The position numbers and the translations under genes are program-made. Below, piece after piece: positions 1 through 6,010 of a stretch of DNA of 8,109 bases. The notes beneath the pieces were generated by a model. That model made no database searches, was not told the origin of the DNA, and saw only the letters and a list, made by a program, of their open reading frames with translations. This DNA comes from an uncultured Lachnospiraceae bacterium (GTDB taxonomy: Bacteria > Bacillota > Clostridia > Lachnospirales > Lachnospiraceae): positions 1 through 8,109 of the forward strand of contig CAKRLN010000094.1 in the NCBI GenBank assembly GCA_934359535.1. Reading direction: 5' to 3'. Within the stretch, counting starts at the first letter, position 1. Every line of letters starts with the position of its first letter.

Positions 1-1
1 C

Positions 2-52
2 ACCGCACAGATCAGAAGGGATAACGGAAATTCTGTTGACCTTACTGCATAA
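2..52 (+). CDS. C-terminal tail of upstream flagellar gene, probably fliK (partial)
   Basis: An open frame enters from the left edge and ends at a TAA at 50-52, encoding the last 16 residues TAQIRRDNGNSVDLTA. The stop lies 20 bases before the flgD ATG, and the flgD Shine-Dalgarno sequence sits in between, as expected for an operon junction. In Firmicutes flagellar operons the gene before flgD is normally fliK, the hook-length control protein secreted by the flagellar export apparatus. The visible residues are too few to show a FliK domain, so the identity rests on position only. A second frame (starting at base 3) is also open here but runs on into flgD, which makes it less likely. Confidence 0.5.
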   Translation, partial: TAQIRRDNGNSVDLTA

Positions 53-72
53 AAGAGAGGAGATGAAAGAAT

Positions 73-768
73 ATGGCAATTACAGCAGCAGTAAAAGATG
101 GAAAACTGGAATATGATTACACAGATTCGAGTAAGAAAACGACTGAGGCAAAGGGATCAAACCTTGGATATGATGAATTTTTGCAGCTTTTGTGTGCGGA
201 AATGCAGTATCAGGATCCATTAGAGCCGACAAGCAATACGGACTATGTGGCACAGCTTGCAACCTTTTCCCAGCTTGAGGCAACGCTTTCGATGGAGAAT
301 ACGGAGCAGAGCTCAATGGCAAATTCACTTGTTGGCAAACAGGTAATCTTAAAAACAACAAATTCGGCAACCGGTGCAACAAGCTATGTGGATGGTCGTG
401 TTGATTATGTTATGTATCAGAACAGTAAAGTTTATCTGTCAGTAAACAATAGTCTGTATCCGCTTGAGGATCTTGATACAGTAGCAGATTCAGATTATTA
501 CGAAGCACTTGCGCTCGCAAAAACATTTACAAAAATGGTGGCAGAGCTTCCAGAGCTGGAACATGTTACCGCAAATTCCAAGTCGATGATCGAATCCGTG
601 CGTAAGATCTATGATGATATGACAGATTATCAGAAGCAGTATGTGGATGCGTCGGATTTAAAGACGCTTACGGATCTTGAGACAAGATTACAGGAAATTA
701 CAAAGAATAGTTCGGGTGATACAGATAGTACCGATTCGGACAAAAAAGATGGCACAACGACCGCATAA
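73..768 (+). CDS. flgD: FlgD, flagellar hook-cap (hook assembly scaffold) protein with unusual helical C-terminus
   Basis: FlgD caps the growing hook outside the cell and lets FlgE subunits polymerise; it leaves through the flagellar export system. The 231-residue product has the diagnostic FlgD N-terminal region at about residues 31-75, including FLQLLCAEMQYQDPLEPT and QLATFSQLEA. Residues 87-135 look like the small beta-rich (Tudor/SH3-like) part. I see no clear Ig-like FlgD domain after that. Instead residues about 148-211 form a predicted helical module (SVRKIYDDMTDYQKQYV) like those repeated in Firmicutes surface proteins, followed by a Ser/Thr/Asp-rich tail (213-231). The start is supported by GAGGAG at 57-62. 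The stop is 17 bases before the next gene. Identity is secure; the nature of the C-terminal module is inferred from its residue pattern. Confidence 0.95.
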   Translation: MAITAAVKDGKLEYDYTDSSKKTTEAKGSNLGYDEFLQLLCAEMQYQDPLEPTSNTDYVAQLATFSQLEATLSMENTEQSSMANSLVGKQVILKTTNSATGATSYVDGRVDYVMYQNSKVYLSVNNSLYPLEDLDTVADSDYYEALALAKTFTKMVAELPELEHVTANSKSMIESVRKIYDDMTDYQKQYVDASDLKTLTDLETRLQEITKNSSGDTDSTDSDKKDGTTTA

Positions 769-785
769 AGGAAGGGGAGGGAAAT

Positions 786-1184
786 ATGAATCAGATTCAA
801 AATCAGTTCACTTCCATCCAGCAGGTTGCAGCAGAGTATCTAAATGGCACCGAGAAAAAAAAGACACAGACAGAGCTTTCCTTTGATGAGGTGCTGAAAG
901 CAGCGCAGGATGCAAAGCTAAAAAAAGATACAGGATTAAAATTTTCAAAGCATGCAGCAATGCGGCTTTCCGACCGGAAAATCAATCTGACCGATGAGCA
1001 GAGCCAGCGCTTGGAAAATGGTGTTACAAAGGCAAGTGAAAAAGGAATTAACGAGTCTTTAGTTTTAGTGGATTCTTTGGCATTTATCGTAAATATACCG
1101 AAAAAGACGGTTGTAACAGCGATTGATCAGGAAGAATCCGACAGCAATATTTTTACAAATATAGATGGTGCCGTTATTGCGTAG
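786..1184 (+). CDS. Conserved flagellar operon protein, TIGR02530-like, function unknown
   Basis: This is a 132-residue cytoplasmic-looking protein without a signal peptide or membrane segment. Residues about 53-132 match the small family found between flgD and flgE in Firmicutes flagellar operons. Family-typical pieces are KFSKHAAMRLSDRKINLT, ESLVLVDSLAFIVNI and the C-terminal FTNIDGAVIA. The N-terminal ~40 residues are polar and low in complexity (Gln- and Lys-rich). The molecular role is not established; the fixed position suggests a part in hook assembly or its control, which is inference. The start is preceded by a strong purine-rich site (GGGGAGGG at 774-781, 4 bases before the ATG). 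It sits 17 bases after flgD. A 75-base spacer to the flgE start follows. Confidence 0.88.
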   Translation: MNQIQNQFTSIQQVAAEYLNGTEKKKTQTELSFDEVLKAAQDAKLKKDTGLKFSKHAAMRLSDRKINLTDEQSQRLENGVTKASEKGINESLVLVDSLAFIVNIPKKTVVTAIDQEESDSNIFTNIDGAVIA

Positions 1185-1238
1185 CTGGACCGGAGACGGA
1201 AGCTATTTGTTCCTGAATGCCAGATGGAACAAAAGGCA

Positions 1239-1251
1239 CCTCTTAAGGAGG
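1239..1251 (+). promoter_or_regulatory. flgE ribosome-binding site inside a small potential hairpin
   Basis: AAGGAGG at 1245-1251 lies 8 bases before the ATG at 1260 and is the strongest ribosome-binding site in the window. It decides the flgE start in favour of 1260 rather than the in-frame ATG at 1224, which would add 12 residues foreign to FlgE N-termini. CCTC at 1239-1242 can pair with GAGG at 1248-1251 around a 5-base loop, so the site could be partly masked. With only 4 base pairs this may be chance. Confidence 0.6.
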
Positions 1252-1259
1252 ATAAAATT

Positions 1260-2669
1260 ATGATGAGATCACTTTATTCTGCTGTGTCGGGACTGAAGAC
1301 ACATCAGACAAGAATGGACGTTATTGGTAACAATATCGCAAACGTAAATACAGAGGCTTTTAAATCGTCCTCTGTAACTTTCAGTGAAATTATGTATCAG
1401 ACAACATCGAACGCATCGGCGGGAAATATGGCAATGGGAACCGGTGGTGTCAATGCAAAACAGATTGGACTTGGTGTAACAACAGGTTCTACCTCGATCA
1501 ATATTACTTCTGCGGGTGCAGCAGAGACGACAGGGAATCCGTTTGATTTAAAACTTACGGACAGCCAGTCAACAAACTTCTTTATTGTAAGTGATGGAAC
1601 GAATACGATGTTTACAAGAGCGGGTTCTTTTTATGTGGATGGAAATGGTTATCTTTGTATGAGTTCTACTGGATATACATTAATGGGATGGCAGGTGGAT
1701 CCAAATACCGGAGAAGTCAGAAAAGATACCGTATCACCACTTCAGGTTATGTCTACGGATAATCAGACATCTGATGCAGAAGCAACATCGAAATCTTATA
1801 TTTCTGGTATTCTCGATAAGAATGATTCTGATGTGAAATCCGATAAAGGTTATATGATGAACTTGAATATTTATGACAACCTTGGATATTCTTATGCTGC
1901 AAAATTTGCAGTAAAACCTGCAAAAGATGCTGCCGGCAACGCAATCGAAGGTCATTTTATGGTAACACTTTCGGACGTAATCGACGGTGACAGCAAATCG
2001 ATTCTTTCAGCAGATGATAAAACGAAAAATGAGCAGCTGGCTGATTTGTTTGGAGCAGCAGATGGAATCGAAGGATTTGAAATGGTGTTTGATACCGATT
2101 CCGGAAAATTTATTTCGATTGGTGGACAGGATGCAGATGGAAATAACATAAAAGCCCAGAATCTGAATCTTGCAGATGTTTTTGGAGAAAATTTCAGCAA
2201 TATTGAAGTGGATTTCTCGAAGGCAATCAACTCTAATAATGGCGGAACATCAACTCTTAAGATGAATAAGGGCGATGCAGCCGATGGAAGTGGAACAGGA
2301 AAGAAGCTTGGTGCATTAACCGGAATTACGGTAGATACAAGCGGCGTGATCCATGGTTCTTATGATAATGGTAACACAGAGACACTTGGACAGATCGCAG
2401 CAGCACGTTTTTCGAATGCTTCCGGTTTGGAAAAGGTGGGAGATAACTGCTATCAGACAACCTTAAACTCTGGTGAATTCGATGGAATTGGTGTTGCAAT
2501 TGATTCGGACGGAAGTGCAATTTCCACAGGTGAGCTTGAAATGTCAAACGTAGATTTGTCATCACAGTTTACAGATATGATTATTACCCAGCGTGGATTC
2601 CAGGCAAATTCAAGGGTTATTACAACCTCAGATACGCTGCTTGAGGAGTTGATCAATCTGAAACGCTAA
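1260..2669 (+). CDS. flgE: FlgE, flagellar hook protein
   Basis: FlgE polymerises outside the cell into the hook, the universal joint between rod and filament. The 469-residue product starts MMRSLYSAVSGLKTHQTRMD, the conserved rod/hook N-terminal helix, followed by the VIGNNIANVNTEAFKSS motif shared by axial proteins. Residues about 85-150 match the FlgE body (NPFDLKLTD, FTRAGSFYVDGNGYL). The central part (about 170-350) is variable Asp/Lys/Gly-rich sequence with no family-wide motifs, as usual for the exposed domains. The C-terminus carries the matching hook helix: ELEMSNVDLSSQFTDMI, ITQRGFQANSRVITTSDTLL, ending ELINLKR. Both terminal helices are intact, so the protein looks functional. It is the last gene before the only large spacer in the window. 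A second ATG directly follows the first (1263), so the start could be one codon later. Confidence 0.96.
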   Translation: MMRSLYSAVSGLKTHQTRMDVIGNNIANVNTEAFKSSSVTFSEIMYQTTSNASAGNMAMGTGGVNAKQIGLGVTTGSTSINITSAGAAETTGNPFDLKLTDSQSTNFFIVSDGTNTMFTRAGSFYVDGNGYLCMSSTGYTLMGWQVDPNTGEVRKDTVSPLQVMSTDNQTSDAEATSKSYISGILDKNDSDVKSDKGYMMNLNIYDNLGYSYAAKFAVKPAKDAAGNAIEGHFMVTLSDVIDGDSKSILSADDKTKNEQLADLFGAADGIEGFEMVFDTDSGKFISIGGQDADGNNIKAQNLNLADVFGENFSNIEVDFSKAINSNNGGTSTLKMNKGDAADGSGTGKKLGALTGITVDTSGVIHGSYDNGNTETLGQIAAARFSNASGLEKVGDNCYQTTLNSGEFDGIGVAIDSDGSAISTGELEMSNVDLSSQFTDMIITQRGFQANSRVITTSDTLLEELINLKR

Positions 2670-2698
2670 TAAAAATAAATAAGTAAAAATTATTGTGC

Positions 2699-2728
2699 GG
2701 GAATTGTCAAAAAACATAGACAATTCCC
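2699..2728 (+). repeat. Perfect 10-bp inverted repeat in the flgE-motA spacer
   Basis: GGGAATTGTC (2699-2708) and GACAATTCCC (2719-2728) are exact reverse complements around a 10-base A-rich loop. The repeat starts 29 bases after the flgE stop. As RNA it would fold into a hairpin, but the bases after it (CAAAAATTTAG) lack a run of T, so it is not a classical intrinsic terminator on this strand. The right arm overlaps the -35 element of a candidate promoter, so a protein-binding operator or an RNA-processing or stabilising hairpin is also possible. The repeat itself is certain; its function is not. Confidence 0.8.
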
Positions 2729-2745
2729 CAAAAATTTAGTAGAAT
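2717..2745 (+). promoter_or_regulatory. Candidate sigma-A-type promoter for motA and downstream genes
   Basis: TAGACA (2717-2722) differs from TTGACA at one base. After a 17-base spacer comes TAGAAT (2740-2745), one base away from TATAAT. Transcription would start near 2752 and give a leader of about 60 bases before the TTG chosen as the motA start. The location, in the only real spacer of the operon and just upstream of the stator genes, makes it credible. AT-rich spacers often produce such matches by chance, so confidence is moderate. Confidence 0.4.
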
Positions 2746-2761
2746 TATGGAAGACATATTA

Positions 2762-2776
2762 TGACAAAATGTGTCA
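2762..2776 (+). repeat. Short dyad TGACA-N5-TGTCA near the motA start
   Basis: TGACA (2762-2766) and TGTCA (2772-2776) form a 5-bp dyad around a 5-base centre, just downstream of the candidate promoter. The spacing suits a dimeric DNA-binding protein, and the GACA/TGTC core also occurs in the larger repeat upstream. Five-base dyads are common by chance, so this is only a possible operator. Confidence 0.3.
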
Positions 2777-2812
2777 AATGTGCCAAATCTAAGAAAATGG
2801 ATGGTGTGGAAG

Positions 2813-3604
2813 TTGGATATAGCATCTCTTGTAGGAATTATCGTCGGTGTTGTAATGGTAATTCTTGGAATCATGACCAGTGGAGGTATTAATACAATTG
2901 GAAACTTTTTGGACGTACCTTCCTTCTTTATCACGTTCGGAGGTTCGCTTTCAGCGGTACTGACAGCGGGAAAGATTGCCGACTTTACGGGTGGTCTTCA
3001 GTCTATTAAGCTTGCTTTTCAGGAAAAGGTTTTAGATCCGGGACAGGTGATTCACTCGATCATTGATCTTTCGAATATTGCCCGTAAAGAAGGCCTTTTA
3101 GCCCTCGAAGAAGCAGCAAGTGGAATCGAGGATGAATTTTTAAAAAAAGGAATTATGCTTGTTGTGGATGGAACGGATCCGGATCTCGTCAGAGGTATTC
3201 TGGAAACAGACCTTACCTGTGTGGAGGATCGGCATAAGAAAACAATCAGTTTCTGGGAAAAATGGGGAGAAATGGGACCAGCATGGGGAATGATCGGTAC
3301 ACTGATTGGTCTGGTTAACATGTTAAATGATATGTCTGATGCATCTTCGATTGGACCTAGTATGGCTACGGCATTGATCACAACATTATATGGTTCTTTG
3401 ATTGCAAACTGGTTATGTGGACCAATTGCAAATAAATTAAAGGATAACAATGCGCGGGAGGTTATGATGAAGGAAGTTACAATAGAGGGACTTCTTTCCA
3501 TACAGGCAGGCGAGAACCCGCGTGTAATTGAAGAAAAACTGAAATCATTCCTGTCTCCGACCGCACGGGAAAGCATGAGTGACGGCAGTGGAGGTGAAGA
3601 ATAG
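2813..3604 (+). CDS. motA: MotA, flagellar stator subunit (PomA-like)
   Basis: MotA is the membrane subunit that, with MotB, forms the ion-driven stator and presses on FliG. Read from the TTG at 2813 it has 263 residues and begins MDIASLVGIIVGVVMVILGI, a typical MotA first membrane segment. Further hydrophobic segments lie at about 33-50, 152-172 and 183-203. The cytoplasmic loop has ARKEGLLALEE, whose R91 and E99 match the charged residues that contact the rotor in E. coli MotA (R90, E98). The GPAWGMIGTLIGLV and GPSMATALITTLYGS stretches are family hallmarks and resemble the PomA-type branch. The start is uncertain. GTG at 2771 (277 residues) and ATG at 2801 are in frame but add SNVPNLRKW-type sequence not expected in MotA, and none of the starts has a strong ribosome-binding site. 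Only a weak GGATGGTG (2799-2806) precedes the TTG. The stop overlaps the motB start by one base. Confidence 0.93.
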   Translation: MDIASLVGIIVGVVMVILGIMTSGGINTIGNFLDVPSFFITFGGSLSAVLTAGKIADFTGGLQSIKLAFQEKVLDPGQVIHSIIDLSNIARKEGLLALEEAASGIEDEFLKKGIMLVVDGTDPDLVRGILETDLTCVEDRHKKTISFWEKWGEMGPAWGMIGTLIGLVNMLNDMSDASSIGPSMATALITTLYGSLIANWLCGPIANKLKDNNAREVMMKEVTIEGLLSIQAGENPRVIEEKLKSFLSPTARESMSDGSGGEE

Positions 3605-4428
3605 TGGCGAGAAAGAAGAATGAAGAGGCACCGAAAGGATCTCCGGCATGGATGTCAACATTTTCGGATCTTATGAATCTGCTCCTCTGCTTTTTCGTAC
3701 TGCTGTTCTCAATGTCTACGGTGGATGCTGAAAAATTCCAGCAGGTGATAGCGTCCTTTCAATCGACGGTAAGCATTCTTCCGAATGGAGGTGCGAGCAT
3801 CGGGGAAGGACAGATGGTTTCAGCTGGAGTGCGACAGCTTGAGTTTCTGGATTCCTATTACAGTGAGATCGCAAATTCCAAGACAGAAGATCCAAATGAT
3901 GAAGATTCCAAAAATGGAACGAACTCTGTGTATGAGCAATACCAGGAAGAAGAACTGAAGGAATCGGAACAGATGGCATCAGATGTACAGGATGCAGTTG
4001 ACCAGGCTGGAATTACGGATCTGGTGGATGTTGATTTTAATTCGGAATATGTCCAGCTTAACCTAAGTGGTGCAATTCTGTTTGAAACGGGACAGGCGGA
4101 GGTTATGAACCAGGCACAGCCTTTATTGGATAAACTTGGAAAGATCCTTACAAAGTACGGAGACAATCTGATTGATATCGAAGGACATACGGACAATGTG
4201 CCGATTCATAACAGCAAATATCCAAGCAATGATGTGCTTTCGATGTACCGTGCCCTGAATGTTGCAGATTACATCAGAGGAACAACCGAGATTGAGCCTT
4301 CCCATATCAAATCGTCCGGGCGTGGAGATTATCTTCCGATTGCAGATAATTCGACAGCTGAGGGAAGAGCATTAAACAGAAGAGTCGTAATTAAGATTTA
4401 CAATTCTTATAATTCAGATTTTAATTAA
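3604..4428 (+). CDS. motB: MotB, flagellar stator subunit with peptidoglycan-binding OmpA-like domain
   Basis: MotB anchors the stator to the cell wall and carries the ion-binding aspartate. The 274-residue product has a short basic N-terminus, one membrane segment (about 21-39) with TFSDLMNLLLCFFVLLFSMS, and D22 at the ion-binding position. A putative plug helix follows, then an acidic linker (about 90-125). The OmpA-like domain (about 150-268) contains LFETGQAEV, IEGHTDNVPI and NRRVVI, the motifs that bind peptidoglycan. PAWMSTFSDL and the CFFVLLFSMS stretch resemble the sodium-driven PomB/MotS branch more than E. coli MotB; coupling ion is inference. The start is a GTG overlapping the last base of the motA stop, with GGAGGTGA (3590-3597) 6 bases upstream, so translation is probably coupled and stator subunits made together. 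Confidence 0.95.
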   Translation: MARKKNEEAPKGSPAWMSTFSDLMNLLLCFFVLLFSMSTVDAEKFQQVIASFQSTVSILPNGGASIGEGQMVSAGVRQLEFLDSYYSEIANSKTEDPNDEDSKNGTNSVYEQYQEEELKESEQMASDVQDAVDQAGITDLVDVDFNSEYVQLNLSGAILFETGQAEVMNQAQPLLDKLGKILTKYGDNLIDIEGHTDNVPIHNSKYPSNDVLSMYRALNVADYIRGTTEIEPSHIKSSGRGDYLPIADNSTAEGRALNRRVVIKIYNSYNSDFN

Positions 4429-4444
4429 ACAAGAGGAAAAAGAT

Positions 4445-4975
4445 ATGAAGAAAAATTTGATTTCAGTAATTATTCTGGCACTGGTGTTTGCAAACTTCGT
4501 TTTGACAGCATTATTGATCTTTACCGTACTTCCAGAGACAAAAAAGGCAAATAAAATGATTGATGCAGTCTGTGCTGCCATTGATCTGGATGTTAATAGT
4601 GGAGCCGGAAGCAGTACGCTTTCAGTTCCAATTGACCAGACAGAAGAGTTTAAGGTGAATGGTGGGGAGACAATGACCATGAATCTTGCACAGGGAGCAG
4701 ACGGCAAATCTCACTATGCGGTTCTTTCAGTTACCCTTCTTATGAATACAAAAAGTGATTCCTACAAGAAATATGGTGCAGACAGCGCAGCGGGACTTAC
4801 TGCAAAAGAGTCGATTATTGAAAACGACATCAATCAGGTGATCCGCTCTTATACAATTGATGACTTCAATAAGGATGTCAGTGCTGTTCAGGATCAGATC
4901 TTAAAGGATCTTCAGAATATGTTTGGATCAGATTTTATTGTTGGTGTCAATTTCTCCAGCGTAACAACGGAGTAA
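4445..4975 (+). CDS. fliL: FliL, flagellar basal body/stator-associated membrane protein
   Basis: FliL is a single-pass membrane protein that sits around or beside the stator and supports its activity. The product has 176 residues: a short MKKN basic start, one membrane segment at about 5-29 (ISVIILALVFANFVLTALL) and an extracytoplasmic domain. The end, FGSDFIVGVNFSSVTTE, matches the usual FliL ending in which a beta strand closes the domain. Overall similarity to well-studied FliL is modest, as is normal for this fast-changing family; the location between motB and fliM strongly supports the name. A ribosome-binding site AGAGGAA (4432-4438) lies 6 bases before the ATG, and the gap from motB is 16 bases. 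Confidence 0.88.
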   Translation: MKKNLISVIILALVFANFVLTALLIFTVLPETKKANKMIDAVCAAIDLDVNSGAGSSTLSVPIDQTEEFKVNGGETMTMNLAQGADGKSHYAVLSVTLLMNTKSDSYKKYGADSAAGLTAKESIIENDINQVIRSYTIDDFNKDVSAVQDQILKDLQNMFGSDFIVGVNFSSVTTE

Positions 4976-5026
4976 AAAATATGACAATGATACAGTCGAA
5001 AGAAAGCAACAGGTGGTGAGAGGGTC

Positions 5027-6007
5027 ATGGGTGATGTTTTATCTCAAAATGAGATTGACAGCTTGCTACAGGCGTTAAGTAGTGGCGAACTGGATGCAGA
5101 CGAAATAAAAGAGAATTCAGAGAAACCGGTTAAGGAATATGATTTTGCCCGTCCTTCTAAATTTTCAAAAGAACATTTAAGAACACTTGAAATTATATTT
5201 GAACATTATGGAAGACTGCTTTCAACCAATCTTCCAGTATATTTAAGAAAAAATGTACAGGTTGAAGTGATGAATGCAGAGGCAGTTACGTATTCGGAAT
5301 TTTCAAATGCACTTTCGAATCCGGTATTACTTGGCATTGTTGATTTTGCACCGCTTGCAGGCAATATTGTGCTGGAGCTTGCTGCAAATCTCGGGTATGC
5401 TATGGTTGACCGTATGTTAGGAGGCCGTGGAGATCCGATTGACAAGACAAGGGATTTCTCTGAGATAGAGCTTTTAATCATAGAACGCATTTTTGTTGTC
5501 TGCGTAAATCTTTTAAAGGAACCCTGGGCAAATGTTGTGGATGTTCAGCCACATTTGGAGCGGATTGAAACAAATTCCCAGTATGCACAGATTATTTCGC
5601 CGAGTGAAATGATCGCAATTGTGACGATTAATTTGAAAATCGGTGATGTAGAAGGACTCATGAATGTCTGTCTTCCATATATTACGTTAGAAGAAGTTAT
5701 GGATAAGCTGAATACCAAATACTGGTTCTCAAATATGACAAGACATGATGAGACAGATTATGCGGAGTCTATTGAAGTACTGATTAAAAAGGCAGAAGTG
5801 CCGGTGAAGGCAGTACTTGGTACTAGCATTATATCGGTTAGCGATTTTGCAGGGCTTCAGCTTGGGGATATTATCCGGCTTGATCGGAAAGTGGAAGATG
5901 AGCTTGATATTTATGTGGGAAATATCCGCAAATTTACAGCTTTGCCAGGAGCGTATGGAGACAAAAATGCCGTTAGAATTACTTCGGTAATCAGAGAGGA
6001 GCAATAA
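5027..6007 (+). CDS. fliM: FliM, flagellar motor switch protein
   Basis: FliM forms the C-ring with FliG and FliN/FliY and binds CheY-P to set rotation direction. The 326-residue product opens with MGDVLSQNEIDSLLQALSSG, the EIDxLL-type CheY-P docking peptide, followed by an acidic linker. The middle domain (about 45-240) contains GGRG at 132-135, equivalent to the GGxG loop that contacts FliG. The C-terminal SpoA-type domain (about 255-322) includes SVSDFAGLQLGDIIRLD and binds the FliN/FliY partner. All three parts are complete. The ribosome-binding region is AGGTGGTGAGAGGG (5011-5024), just ahead of the ATG. A 51-base spacer after fliL holds nothing else I can support. Only 3 bases separate it from fliY. 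Confidence 0.97.
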   Translation: MGDVLSQNEIDSLLQALSSGELDADEIKENSEKPVKEYDFARPSKFSKEHLRTLEIIFEHYGRLLSTNLPVYLRKNVQVEVMNAEAVTYSEFSNALSNPVLLGIVDFAPLAGNIVLELAANLGYAMVDRMLGGRGDPIDKTRDFSEIELLIIERIFVVCVNLLKEPWANVVDVQPHLERIETNSQYAQIISPSEMIAIVTINLKIGDVEGLMNVCLPYITLEEVMDKLNTKYWFSNMTRHDETDYAESIEVLIKKAEVPVKAVLGTSIISVSDFAGLQLGDIIRLDRKVEDELDIYVGNIRKFTALPGAYGDKNAVRITSVIREEQ

Positions 6008-6010
6008 AAT

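Noticed and set aside
677..886. 69-codon + strand frame spanning the flgD-TIGR02530 junction
   Set aside because: It overlaps both real genes out of frame and its protein is an unrecognisable basic sequence.
1839..1846. TCCGATAA resembling the sigma-28 -10 element (GCCGATAA) inside flgE
   Set aside because: The expected TAAA -35 box is not at the right distance; the nearest TAAG is 3 bases too far upstream, and the site is in the middle of flgE.
1734..2656. Several reverse-strand frames inside flgE
   Set aside because: All overlap the well-supported FlgE reading frame, are short or low in complexity, and lack family features.
2699..2738. Intrinsic terminator after flgE
   Set aside because: The hairpin is perfect but followed by CAAAAATTTAG rather than a T-run, and the stem is AT-rich in its middle; on the reverse strand the nearest T-run is several bases away and there is no gene to end.
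3052..3576. 174-residue reverse-strand open frame inside motA
   Set aside because: It lies fully antisense to a clear MotA, has no ribosome-binding site and no recognisable motif; it is a by-product of the motA codon pattern.
4981..5019. 12-codon ORF between fliL and fliM (ATG 4981, TGA 5017-5019)
   Set aside because: No ribosome-binding site, very short, and nothing recognisable; its stop falls in the fliM ribosome-binding region, so coupling is conceivable but unsupported.
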